A stretch of 64,000 nucleotides of DNA from Tolypeutes matacus (Eukaryota; Chordata; Mammalia; Cingulata; Chlamyphoridae): positions 5,837,971 to 5,901,970 of the forward strand of contig JAKSZT010053769.1 in assembly GCA_026826555.1 (NCBI GenBank), in the 5' to 3' direction. The position numbers and the translations under genes are program-made. Under the pieces are notes generated by a model. That model saw only the letters and a program-made list of their open reading frames with translations. It searched no databases and was not told the DNA's origin. Shown here piece after piece: positions 20,765 to 32,509 of the stretch (position 1 is its first letter; every line of letters starts with the position of its first letter).

Positions 20765-23585
20765 TATGCTTTAAATATCAGCCTCCAGAGTTCAGGTACA
20801 CTTTCTTCTTTCAGTAAGTCAGGCAGGCTACGGATATGTATTGAACAGTTACTGTGATAATCTGTTGCTCTTGGTTCTCCAAAGATAATAATGAGAAATG
20901 ATTTGTTGTTTAGGATGTGATTACATTTCAGCATTTAAAAAAATCTATAGCTATTCCTAATAAGGATAAGGGTATTGGTTTTTATTATTATTATTTTTTT
21001 GTTCTTCAGATTTAAAGTAGAAACTTGGTCCTTTAAATAGACACGGGAACATCGAAGGAAGTGGTTCAATTTTTCACCTTGAAAAATTCTTAACTATCAT
21101 TCCAGGAAACCTGAAAGAGGTCTCAGATTCCTCAGTAGGTGGAACAAAACTAATAAATCCAAGAGACTTGAAAATAAATGGTGCTTTAAATGAGTAGTCA
21201 GCAAAATGAAAGGCTTGAAGTGTTTTGAGGCAGTGAAATACAGAGAGGCATGATAGATAAATTAGGTGCTGCTTTGTCTGTTGAGAAGGTAACCCATGTT
21301 GATAGCACCCAGGGCTTAGCAAATCTGACAAAATGATTGAATGAAGGTTAAGGAAAATATAGAAGATATTAAAGTAACTGGGAGGTGATACTCAAAGGAG
21401 TTCCAACTATATGAATGTCAAAGCAAAATAAATTTTCTTTTAGTATAAATGATTACCACAGCTAAAGTTCTGGGAGAGAGTAAATCATTTAGTGTATGTG
21501 TATATACATTTTATACTTACCTAAGTCTACTATTTATTTTTATATGTTTATATGTAAACTTAAAAATATAATTATTTTAAGTTCACTGCTGATATTATTA
21601 TAGTTTTTTTTTCATAAGGACAGATAAAAATATTTGAGACTAGATTAAATTCACATTAAGAATAATTAGATCAGAAAAGAGCTTAACCACAGAAAAGTAA
21701 AATTTCAGTAATCTAATTTTTTTTTCCTGTGGATGTTTACCACAATACACTGAAATTTATATGTATCCATATCTAACTAGATATGTATATTTATGCACAT
21801 GTGTTTATATGCATATAAATGTTTCTGTATATCAATCTCTATTTTGGAGTAAACATATGAATTTTATAAAAGCGTAGCCCATACCAAAACAAAACAAAAT
21901 GCCTTCACTTCAATATGCCTAAGCAACTGAAGCGATAAAGCAGATAGCAAAAGGAGCTTGTTTGTATTAAATAACATCTGTATTGTTTTTAGTAGAATAA
22001 ATATAGAAAACCTGCTCTTAATTAAATTTTATCTAAAGCTGTAATTGGTTATTTGATCTATGGGTGTATCAATTTTATTCAAATACCAAAATAAAACCAA
22101 AGCCTATATTTTGAGGATTTATTTCTAGAAGTCATTATTCTTAACACACATAGAGATCTATATTTTTAGTCAAGGTGAAGCTATTGAAATTTATAGCTTT
22201 TTAACTCATAAATGATTTCACTCTTTAGTAATACTTTTGAAAGTACACCACTCAAAAATTTGGTTATGTGAATAATAGAAGATGCACTTAAGAGAATGAA
22301 TATGACCTACATTCTTTTAAGTTCATCATCAATCATTTTTCTGTTTAGTGGTCTCTGTTCGGTTTCCAGTAGTCCTGTCAGTAGAATGTTAGGTTTGCAA
22401 GCTTAGCAAGTATGTCCAAATTCATATATGCCAGAGAAACAATTTGTCTATTTTGTGAGTATCTTCTTAGGGAAATCATTGCTAGTTTTTCATGGATCCT
22501 TAAACATAGTGTAGTATTTCTGTCTTATATCAGAAATTGAAGTGAGTTAGGTAAGGGGTTGAGTGGCCCACCATTTATCTTTTATTGAACTGACAAAAAA
22601 AGAAAATTCCAATATAAAAATAGTTCTTAAATTGTAAGAATATTAACCTTAAGTATGCAACCATTTTCTGGCTTAGTTTCAGATCCTGTCACAAAGGTGC
22701 TGAAATTCTCAATATTTGTCTTTCTATTATACTGGGAGGATTGTTGTCTTCTTTCATTTTTTTCTAGGTCTCACATAACATTCTTGGTAAATAATTATCA
22801 TATCTATTTCCTGATCCTCACCTGGGGTTTCTAATCAGATCTAAGGGATCTCAATTCCATGTAGACACTGTAGAATTCCTAATGGATTAGTTTGAATTTT
22901 TTGGAACACTGTTGGATTTGGGTCTTGCAGCTGACTTTTATCTAGGGAAAGCCACTAGCAGGTGGGAGTGATATCCCTTATGTAGCTCCTCACCTGGAGT
23001 GGAATGAGTGGAGTAGATTTATTCTTGTTCTAAAGCCAGAGATCCTAAAATAAAACCTCTGATCTTGAAGTAAAGTGAAACATGTAATTTTGCCATTGAA
23101 TATGAATGCATCAAATTTCTACTTTAAAAGGCAAAGACTCTCTCAGATAAGGCTAAAAGAAATAACCTATTTTCAAAATGCCTAAAATAAAATGATTCAA
23201 AAATGTTAAGAATCAAATGTGTTAAAATGTATCAGTTAAATGCAAGTAGGGTCAAATCAATATAATGACTGGTAAAATAGAAGACAAAAAATTATTAAAT
23301 AAGGAAAAATAGACATATTATTGAAAGAAACAACCACAGTGAAAACATAATTCTGATACTTTATATATCAGGTGTGGGAGGTGGGCAACATGGGACTCCC
23401 AGTGGGTTCTATGTAATAGTTTGGGTATCTAAGCACCTCTTAAAATATATTTATATATATACATAAATAACATTTTTGTAAGCAAATGCACATATATGCA
23501 TATATATTTATATATCATTTTGCAAATGTTGGTATGTATTGTGAAAATTTTGATTTTTACCCACAATTAAAAAAAAAAAAAAAAA
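20765..23585. other. Unassigned AT-rich sequence, no gene seen
   Basis: I see no interspersed element I can name. The 85-codon minus frame at 21074-21331 shows no domain. AT-alternating stretches are common (21480-21600, 21760-21860). Confidence 0.55.
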
Positions 23586-23680
23586 GCAAACAGGAGTGAC
23601 ATCAACATGGTGATGTAAGCCATCCCCTAGAAAATCTCCCCTCAGAATCAGCAAAAAAAAAAAAAAAAAAGGACAAAAAT
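23570..23680 (+). mobile_element. L1 5'-end relic between two A tracts
   Basis: After an 18-A run (~23570-23585) comes GAGTGACATCAACATGGTGA, TGTAAGCCATCCCCTAG and a second A run (~23653-23670). The GACATCAACATGGTGATGTA motif matches the 5' end of the antisense L1 at 1530-1556, so I read it as the 5' start of a related L1. What follows to ~23870 may be further L1 5' UTR but cannot be confirmed. Confidence 0.5.
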
Positions 23681-23874
23681 CACACTTGTTTTGGAACTCA
23701 CACATAAGACCTATGGGCTTCTATTATAAGGGCTTTACTTGATTCTTTAAATAAGAGCAACATTCGCAAAGACATCCTCATCTAGGGCAAGTGGGAAGAG
23801 AATTTAGTGTCCTGGGGCCCCAACATCTCTACTTTAAGATCTCCAGAGTTCCAGAAAGCTGTCTTTTTATATAT

Positions 23875-24429
23875 ATGAAGCACAACTTTTGAAAAGGTAG
23901 ATAATCATGTTAGAAACACAATCATATTAGAAATCTTTAACTTACAGTTCTTGGTCTTTCAAAAATGGCCTTGGGCAAATCTTGGATGACATTTAATATG
24001 GTTGAATAAATCTCACAAAGTAAAGAGAGAACAATTTACATTATCTGACAACAAAGCAATACAATGGACATTTAATAACAATGTGTTAAATAAAAAATGT
24101 CAAATAGTGGAGAAATGAAGAGAAAACCATTCTTCTAAATTGTTGAACCAAAAAGGAAATCCAAACTGTAATTACTATTAGGTAAATAGTGGCAATGATG
24201 GGGTCATATGTCAAAATGTATGGGCTAGCACAAAACTATAAAAAATATTTTTATTTTAATAATATAATTTCGGGCCTTTGCTTTTGCTACTAAATCAGAA
24301 AGAATGGAAATGATTCACTCATACTAAAATTTAGAAAATAATGCTATGTAAAGAATATGAAGTGACTATTTTAAAAATAACATTGATTCATTGGAAACTA
24401 AATAGAGTAGACAAATACATTGGAGTATA

Positions 24430-24460
<31 letters not shown>

Positions 24461-25250
24461 GATCATATGGGTTTTATGCCATGATTTATAAGTATTATCA
24501 ATATCAGAAAGTATTTTAATGTTTTATATTTTTGTTAAATGTTTCATGGTTTTTGGATATATGAACTCTTGACTCATCCATGAAAGGCTATATAACGTTT
24601 GTGGGTGTCTGAGTTGGATACAAATTTGTGTGTGAGCAATGTTTTTCTGGGTAGTGTCCATATTAGAGTCTCAAGGTGGTCTTTCTCCACCAAAACCAAA
24701 GCCCCCCCAAAAAAAATCACCAAAAAATAAAATAAAATAACAATCCCCCAAAACTGCAATTATTTTCACTGAAGCAGTAGATCACTTCAGTAGACCAAAG
24801 GAGAAATCTTACACGGCAGTCTCCTTTTAGGAAATCTCCCAAATACAGTCTTTGTCCTTTCTGAATTAAAAGAGTTTATGTTCATGCATGATCTTTTGTC
24901 TGCAGAGTGGGGCTTATTTTATCTTACCTTCTGTGCACACTCCCCATTTCTTCTATGTGCCTCCAGTTCAGAATTTCCAGAGGGTGATAAGGTAGATGTA
25001 TTTTTCCTAGAAGTGATGTTTGGATTTTGGACACCAAAATTCTATGTGTCATAGGCCCCTTACTGCAAAAGAGGTAAAGTGATAGACTCAAATGTATGCA
25101 TTGCAGCTCTAGGTTAGAAATAAGTACTTCTCAAATGCAGAAGCATTTTTAGACTTTTAATTATACTAGGCAGGTGTGTATTCAATAAATCTTTCTTCTT
25201 TCAGCATGCATACATCTCAAATCTCATCATTTTCCTTTGGAATAGTAGCA
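23875..25250. other. Unassigned AT-rich sequence
   Basis: No gene seen. An (AT)10 run lies at 24441-24460, and a C-run/A-run junction at ~24700-24720 generates the poly-F/V minus frame at 24574-24759. Confidence 0.55.
24441..24460. repeat. (AT)10 microsatellite
   Basis: Ten uninterrupted AT units preceded by nine A. Confidence 0.9.
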
Positions 25251-25267
25251 CAATAAGAAATGAATTA

Positions 25268-26928
25268 TATGGCTGGCATAATACGAAATATACAGAATTT
25301 GTCAATGACATCTCATCACAGGGGGATGGGTATGAGGTGTTGTCAGCCATTTTATACCACCAAACCTCATAAATTCTCTACGACAAACCTAGTGCTCTTG
25401 GGTGTTTTACCACTAGTTCTTTCAAGACAAAAATGGAAATCTCTAAATCATCCAGACAACTCAAAACAGTTTTAATTAATCCAAAGATACCTAGAGCAAA
25501 TCCTCCATCCAGCTTTCTTTTTTTCTGCAATTCCTTAGCTGTTTCTACTACCTACTACATCACAATCTCAAAAATGGTTTTACCATGTTGTGTTGACTCC
25601 CACAGTGTAACAATCTTTTTCTTTAAGGAACTCAAGCAACCAAATTGTATGTGAATAAAATTGGGTTCATTTTTATAGACTTGGATTACAAAAAAAAAAA
25701 AAAAAAGAAAATATAATGATTTTCTAGTAAAATCTCATAAAAGGGTATTAAATGAAGTAAAATCAATCAGAAAAAATGCCTCAGCCATATAATCAGATTT
25801 CTTTAATTTGGGGATGGGGAAGTGGTGGTAAATGTGTATTTACTTTAGAAGAAATGAAAAAGACAAGATATATGAGATAAATATTTGAAGGCAGTACTCT
25901 CTGGCCAACTGTTATTACTTGGTATTTCTACAAGTCCAGAATACATTAAACCTGATTTACTGGACCTGAGGATTTTCAACATGGCCTAATTATTTGCTCA
26001 AAACATAGATGTGAAAATTTTAGGCAGCCTTCTAAATCGTTTTCACCATGGATGAAACTATGACTTAAAGAATAATATGTGGAAGGATTAATTGGAAGTA
26101 AGTTTGAAATAAAACTTGGAGCACTTTGCATACACTTTTCACACTTGACATTTTAGCTACATACTATGTAATTTGAGTATAACATCAAGCTTTAACAAAT
26201 ATTTAAAGATGGAAGAATCACATCAATAAGATACTAAAAGGCTCATTTTTATATTTGTTTTAGATGTTTTAAATAGTTGCAATGTCTTAAAAATGACAAT
26301 TTAAAATGTTGCTTGTAATACAGTTTTGCCTGCTAAATTCTCCACATTTTGTAACCTGTTTTATTTCTTTGGGTGTAAAGCGTTTTTGCTTGGTATTGTG
26401 ATATTGTATATGTTTTGTCCCAGTTGTATAGTAATGTTTCAGTCCATCATCCAGCTTTGGCTGCTGAAATCATACAGCTGTGAAGACTTGCCTTTGTTTC
26501 TGTTAGACTGCTTTTCAGTTCTGTATTGAGTATCTTAAGTACTGTAGAAAATATGTCACTTCTTTTAAGGCTGTTTTGTAATATATATAAGGACTGGAAT
26601 TGTGTTTTTAAAGAAAAGCATTCAAGGATGACAATATACTATCTGTGCTTTCACCATGCAAAGTGCTGTTTAGTAGTTGAAACTTAAAACTATTTAATGT
26701 CATTTTTTTTTTTTTAAGATTTTATTTATTTATTCATTTATCCCCCCTTTGCTGCTTGTGCTCGCTGGGTCAGCTAACCACGCCCTGCAGGCGGGCTTGC
26801 CTTCACCAGGAGGCCCCTGGAACCGAACCCGGGGCCTCCCATATGGTAAACGGGAGCCCTACTGATTGAGTCACAGCCACTTCCTAATGTCATTTTAAAA
26901 AGTGACCAAAATGTGGAAAAAAAAAAAA
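25268..26928 (+). pseudogene. Candidate processed retrocopy or 3' UTR-like block (source gene not identified)
   Basis: Two transcript-end signatures lie here. AATAAA at 25654 is followed 31 bases later by A17 (25690-25706). Further on, a long run without repeats reads like a vertebrate 3' UTR (CAGTTTTGCCTGCTAAATTC, TCATCCAGCTTTGGCTGCTG) and ends TTAAAAAGTGACCAAAATGT then A12 (26917-26928). GAAATGAATTA occurs at 25257-25267 and again right after the second A tract at 26930-26940, so it may be an L1-type target duplication. No coding part is seen, so the copy would be 5'-truncated within a UTR. A DAS SINE later inserted at 26707. Alternatively it is unique intergenic sequence with chance A tracts. 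Confidence 0.4.
26707..26884 (-). repeat. DAS-type SINE, young subfamily
   Basis: On the minus strand: GGAAGTGGCTGTGACTCAAT, CCCGTTTACCATATGGGAGG, CCCCGGGTTCGGTTCCAGG, then GCGTGGTTAGCTGACCCAGC and an (AAATAAAT)n/AATCTTA tail. The duplication TAATGTCATTTT is exact at 26695-26706 and 26885-26896. It shares its diagnostic bases with the copy at 52.5 kb. Confidence 0.93.
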
Positions 26929-26944
26929 TGAAATGAATTAATTT

Positions 26945-29730
26945 GAGTTAGTATTATAGGGAATGTAGCCAGTTTTCAGTTTTGGTCTGGGGTGTATTAG
27001 CTTACTAACATAAATTTGCATATATTTTAGAAATGTGTATCATGATGTCTTGTTCTCTGGCCTGAGTTTGAGGTCTTTCCCTGCTTCTTCTGGGCACAGA
27101 GGAACATTACTTGAAAATATTTAGCTGGATATAAGTTTCTAATTGACTGAAAGAAGGGCCATAGTTATATATAGGATATTGTTCCTCTAGTAGAACAATT
27201 TGTTGCTGGCAATTTTCTTATAATTTGGCTTTAGAAAATACTTCTAAACAGCATGATAGCAACCACTTTGTTTCACAGTCTTCAGAACTACACCAAGCAA
27301 CCCAGTGCCTGGAAGCCTCTATGGTTGAGTTTTGTGTTGGGTAGGTTAGTTGGGTCATGATTGTGGCCTATTACAATTAAGTCACAGCTGAAAAGGAACT
27401 TGTCTTTTTAGCGTCAAGCAATCTATTCTGACTCCTATTCATTTTCCAGAGTGGAGAGGATTCTAGACTGCCTTCTTTAGTCTTTTCAGCTTTTTTTTCC
27501 AAATGAGTTTCACTTGTAGAATTTAGTCCTAGTCTCTTGAGGGCACAAATTCGTTCCCTACTTTTGGCAGAGACATATCTTATGGGCCTTCTCCCTTGAG
27601 CTCCCTCTCACCATTTTCTTCTCCAACAATCCAGCAGCTCATCAGTCTTTTTATGTCTTTGTACCGCTCTTGCATCTGGCCTTTTATGGAGATTGTTAGT
27701 CTCAGATCTGTCTAGTTATTCTGTGATAGATAAGGAGTGGTCATCGTAGATTAAGCTCTTTCTGCTCTCTGTCTCAAAAGAGTGCCTGTCCCAATCTTAC
27801 CCTTTAAAAACTTTCACTTATATAACCATAACCTTTTCAATGTTTCAGCATAGAGTGGGTCAAGGGTGGGGGGCAACCTATCCTGTAATGACTTTTCTGT
27901 TCATAACTATTCTTGCTTTATTCATATTTATATTGCCAGTTGGTACCCAATGAGGAACCATGCACATAGAAGGTGCTCAGTTAAAAGCTGGATTCATAAT
28001 CCTGTACTTTAAAAAAAATTACCATATCTTATTCTCTTCTACTATTATAGAATCTGAGTACAATTTAGACCTTCTCCAAATTGCCTGTGTTGTATTTCTG
28101 AGACAGAAGCTTGCAAAGAATATTTTAAACAGTTGTTGTGTGGGCTTTTCCTGAAATGCCATGTCACTTCAAAAGTGTTACTCTGCTACTTTGACTACTC
28201 ATAGAAAATGAAAAGGAAGGTAGGCTGAACAGAGGGAAATTCCAACTGAAGTAGTATTCCTAGCCAAGCCAATAGTGTAGGAAAATTACTTATCTTTAGA
28301 ATTTTTCTAAATAACTAAGCCAGTGTGAATTTTTAAAAGATCTTTTTTTCAGTGGCAGAGTCATTGATAAAACAATAATAGTAATTGACATAGGGAGATA
28401 CTATTGAATGATGCATCTCCTTTCTTAACATTTTTGATATGACTACTAACAGTGTGGTGCATTTATATGCTTTGTTGGGGACCATGGATATACAAGTAAA
28501 ACAATAAATTATATCATCTCATTGTTTAGAAAACACCATAATTTTATTGTCTGTCTTAAATAAGGTTAAAGGGGGACAAAATAATCGGTAGGGTAAGAAA
28601 GAAAAAACTTTTCTGGAATGGAAAGCTTTTAGTATGAATTTAACATGAATTGTTAATTTGCAGTAACTCAGTGATTTTCCTACACTTTTAAAGGTTCCTG
28701 AAATTTTAGCTTTAAATTCTAGTAATGATATTTTTAATTATACATAGATATGTGGGTTCATCTTGTCCAGGAGAAAAGAATCTATTTCACTTAGTCATGT
28801 GGGCTGGTTTTACAAAAACAGTATAAATATCCTGATTAAAAATACTCTGTTGTTTTTGTATGTGTGGCTAAGACAACCAAATGATAACCACTTCCAAAAT
28901 TGTGCCCAGAGCATTGCAGTTACATTCTCACCCCCATGCTCTGGAAAGTTCTTCCTTGTCCATGACCCTCCATGAACACATCTGAAGTGGGCAGGGGGGA
29001 AGGTGTTCATCTTGGGGGCTACCTGTCTTTCACAGCCCACTTCTCACTGGTGTGTTAGGAGCCCAAGTATTGTTTTGTTCAGCTTCTGAGGAAATGAAGG
29101 AAGATTGGATTTTTGAGGATTGGCTTCAGAGTGCCTTATGGAAATGCTAATAGATAGTTGGCTTCTTCTACTATGGGCTTTTAGTTTCCTCAGAAGTTTA
29201 GAAGTCTTCTGACATATAGCCAGAAACCACACCCCAATTTTTTCTGGCAGAAGTGGTGGGGTGGTATAAGCTATAAATTATTTTGCAAGAGAGCTAAGTT
29301 TTTTTGTTTAACTGAGGATTTTTAATGGGCCTTTGTTGTCCAAAGCCTTTTACAGTTTTACGTGTTTATTCTTTGCTATTTGGGGATCTGAAGCAGTCAG
29401 ATTCTAATCCTGTAAAGTCCTAAATTTCTGGGCTCTTTCTATCCCTTTCATTTCTGTCTACAAACTAGTTTATTTTTCCCTGAGTTCATGTCTTTCTGGT
29501 AATACTTTGCTGTAAACAGAAAGGAACAAATACTACACACAAATATTATGACCTTCTGCAGCCTCTTCCTTTAGATTTACAGGTTCACCAGTCACTTGGT
29601 ATGCCTTTTAAGTTATTGTAGGGTTCATTTTCACTAACTCTTTTTCTCTGTGGTGTGGATGCTAGCTTCTCAGATTGTTACATCTGTTCATGCCACCTGC
29701 TTGTGACCACTAAGCCAATGTTAAAATTTG
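26945..29730. other. Unassigned sequence, no gene seen
   Basis: No recognisable element. Overlapping opposite-strand frames at 28763-28975 and 28810-29040 are mutually exclusive and neither shows a domain. Confidence 0.55.
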
Positions 29731-29737
29731 GGGTCAT

Positions 29738-30411
29738 TATCTTAGTTTGCCAAAGGGCTTCTGATGCAAAGTACCAGAAATGAGTTGGCGTTTAGAATGG
29801 GAATTTTATTTAGGGTAAAAGCTCACAGTTCTGAGGCTGGAAATTATCCAAATCAAAGCACCATCAAAGATACTTTCTCACCAAGTCAGCTACTGGTGAT
29901 CCTGGGGTCCTGCCACCTGACAAAGATGGTGGCTCATGTCTGCTGAGATTCCTGCCCTCCGCTCCAGAATCTACCATCTCCTGGAGGTCAGCTGTGGGCA
30001 TCCAGGCGTAGGGCTCATTTCTTTCTGGACCTCTACTCTCGGTCTCGGCTGCTCTGCTTCCTTCCTGAGTTCCGCTGTGGGCCATCAGGCATATGGCTCC
30101 TCTCTTCAGCCTTGAGCTGCTCTATGGGCCCAGCCTCTCGGAGGCTTTGTGCTTAAGCTTTGGCTGCTAGTGATCCTCAAGTCATCTTTCACATAGAGGG
30201 TCACAAATGGCAGAGCTCCCTTTTCCTGTGTGTCTCTCTCTGTGTCTCTGTTTATATAAGACCCAGTAAGAGGGTGGAGACTCAACCTGCATCATGCCTC
30301 ACTGATGTAGTCCAATCAAAAGGGTCTCACACCCAAAGAGATGATTAGTTCAAAAACATAACCTTTTCCTTTTTGGGATTCATAAAAGAACTTCAAACTG
30401 TCATAGCCATT
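29738..30411 (-). mobile_element. LTR of ERVL-MaLR style (antisense)
   Basis: On the minus strand it begins near ATGACAGTTTGAAGTTCTTT, has a TATATAA box (~30253) and ends with CTAAATAAAATTCCCATTCT, CATTTCTGGTACTTTGCATC and GGCAAACTAAGATA, the polyadenylation-signal block and 3' terminus I recall from xenarthran MaLR-like LTRs. GTCAT at 29733-29737 and 30412-30416 may be its 5-bp duplication. No gag/pol lies beside it, so it is probably a solo LTR. The 60-76 codon frames inside are not genes. Confidence 0.7.
30250..30263 (-). promoter_or_regulatory. LTR TATA box
   Basis: GGTCTTATATAAAC on the minus strand sits ~160 bp from the LTR start, where an LTR core promoter is expected. Activity is unknown. 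Confidence 0.4.
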
Positions 30412-30464
30412 GTCATATTTCAATTGTTGATTGACTTTATCTGTTAAGCTTGGCTAGATGTGGT

Positions 30465-30815
30465 AACAGATGGGACCCAAAATGTCAGTGGGTTATCACA
30501 ATAAAATTTTATTTCTTATTTGCTTAAGAGTGCTAGGATTATAGGAGTTTAAGTCAGCATGCCAGCACTTCTCTACTCTGTCCTTCAGGGACCCGTACTG
30601 ATGGTAGTTTTGACATCCTTGACAATCCTAGGCACTGGAAGGAGACACTGTATGGAGAGGCACTCATGGTCCTTCTATATAAGCTAGATCTGGAGTGGCA
30701 CTTGTTACTTCTGCTCTGTTGGAGAGAATTTTGTCATGTCTCATAATTGCAAGGAAGGCTGAGATGTGTATGCCAGGAGAAGAGAAGTTTTAGTGAATGG
30801 CTAGTAGTCTCTGCC
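30465..30815 (-). mobile_element. Degenerate LTR-like element (antisense)
   Basis: CACAATAAAATTTTATTTCT (reverse of a polyadenylation-signal region), AGTGGCACTTGTTACTTCTG, GCAAGGAAGGCTGAGATGTG and GGCTAGTAGTCTCTGCCACA follow the order of an old eutherian ERVL-type LTR in reverse. It abuts the preceding LTR but shares no termini with it. Family uncertain. Confidence 0.45.
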
Positions 30816-30819
30816 ACAG

Positions 30820-32030
30820 TGCAGTAGGAAGAAGTGTATGTGTGTCAAGGATATGCATAAACAAAACAAAGATGAGTACATGTAAAGCAATTGAAATTGA
30901 GAATTAGATAATAAGGAATCAAAAGATGAAAAAAGAACTGTGACCTAATTATTAATAACATTGGATATTCTGAAAGATGTAACTACAGTGATATTTTTAA
31001 TGTAGTAAAGGACAAAAGGAGTTAATCAAAGTTGGCCTCTATGGTTGTATGTTTTAAAGAGTGTGGGACTTCCTGAGGATATAGTTTTTTAAATTTATTT
31101 TGCATATTTTTTGATCATGACTAACATGCTCTACACACATTAATTAGTGTAGTTCTTTTGAAAAAGTAAGGTATTTTTAGATCTCCATCGCGCTTGTCCC
31201 TGAAGGAAGAAACAACACATATACACACACAATGATTGAGAAGGAAGGCCGTGGGGCATTAAGGAGTGAGATTTCAGTACCAGCACTTGGACTTCTCCAG
31301 AGTTATAGCTAAGATCTTAGTAGGGTAACATCTATCTTTCATAGGAAGTTCTGGTTCGTGGCACTGTGCCAGGTTTACTTATTTTCTTGAATGTTTGATC
31401 TCACTCTATCTTTCTACTTTTCTCTCCTGCCACCTCCTACACCAGGCCACTTGCATGTCATTCCTGAACTTCTGCAGGAGTTCTATAAAGGCTGCTGATG
31501 TCTCCCAACTTCTGAGTATTCTGTACCCTGCTTTGCTCTGCTCATACAATCCTAATTAATGTACATTTTCAGTAGGACACATTTCAAGATCTTTTGCTGT
31601 CTGTGCTTACATTTGGCCTGGCTGGCAGGCAGACATCTTCAGTCCTGCCTCTGGGTTTGCCACTAGCAGCACACCCATGGAGAAGTCACTTACAGGGGTA
31701 TAACTCACAATCAGCCCTGTGAAACAATAACTATTCCTTGGTCAAAGATGATTAAAAATCATTGTGCAGAATATCCTTTCCTTACTAATATAAAATTAGA
31801 TATTGGTATATTTTAAATGCTTTCAGAATTCCTGCCCAAAGTAACTTGGTTTATTTGAGTTTGATCCATTATACCCTTCACTTATTGACCATCAAATCCT
31901 TTTATTCAAACAACAAATTATTAATACTCCAAACAAATGGTGTTCCCAGGAGAAACTCTCGGGAATAATGGGCTAGAGTTGATGGCATTAAGGACCTTCC
32001 AAAAATCTATCCACTTTTTCACCTTTGTTG
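30820..32030. other. Unassigned; possible L2 trace at ~31380-31570
   Basis: The pyrimidine-rich block with TCTCCTGCCACCTCCTACAC and GGCCACTTGCATGTCATTCC resembles an L2 3' region but is too decayed to be sure. Nothing else seen. Confidence 0.4.
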
Positions 32031-32039
32031 CCTACTAAG

Positions 32040-32275
32040 AATGTCAGCTCTGGAGTTAGAAGCCTGACTAAAATACCAGTTCCCTCTCTTACTACATGGG
32101 CAACCACAGGCAAGTTATTTAACCTTTTTGTTTACAGGTATCTTCATCTGTCAAGTGAGAGCAATAGAAGTTTTCTCCTCCTGGGGTTGCTTTAGGTACT
32201 GCATGAGTTAGCATATGTCTTGAACTCAGAGCAGAGTCTGGCATGAAGGAAGCTCTCAGTAAATGTTTCCTGTAA
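32040..32275 (+). repeat. MIR SINE (sense)
   Basis: TCTGGAGTTAGAAGCCTGAC, CAGGCAAGTTATTTAACCTT, ATCTTCATCTGTCAAGTGAG, 'gcatgagttagcatatg' and GAGTCTGGCATGAAGGAAGC plus CTCAGTAAATGTTTCC give a nearly complete MIR. Confidence 0.85.
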
Positions 32276-32404
32276 TTATTCATCACCATCTCCTCCCTGT
32301 TCCTTTCCCTTTCCCATACTTTTACATTTACTTATACCTTTCCTCCTACATGAAATGTCTATCTCATCCTTATAATTTAGGCCACATCTTCTTGAGTGAG
32401 GTGA

Positions 32405-32505
32405 GCAAGGTACATTGAAAAGAGCATAGTTTTTAGAGTCAGAGAGATTTGTGTTCTCATCCCAGCACTATACAACTGATGTCCCCTGAGTGAATTACTC
32501 AGTCT
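32405..32505 (+). repeat. MIR SINE 5' half (sense)
   Basis: TTGAAAAGAGCATAGTTTTT, AGAGTCAGAGAGATTTGTGT and TCTCATCCCAGCACTATAC match MIR from its start through the core. The 3' half is missing. Confidence 0.78.
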
Positions 32506-32509
32506 ACCT

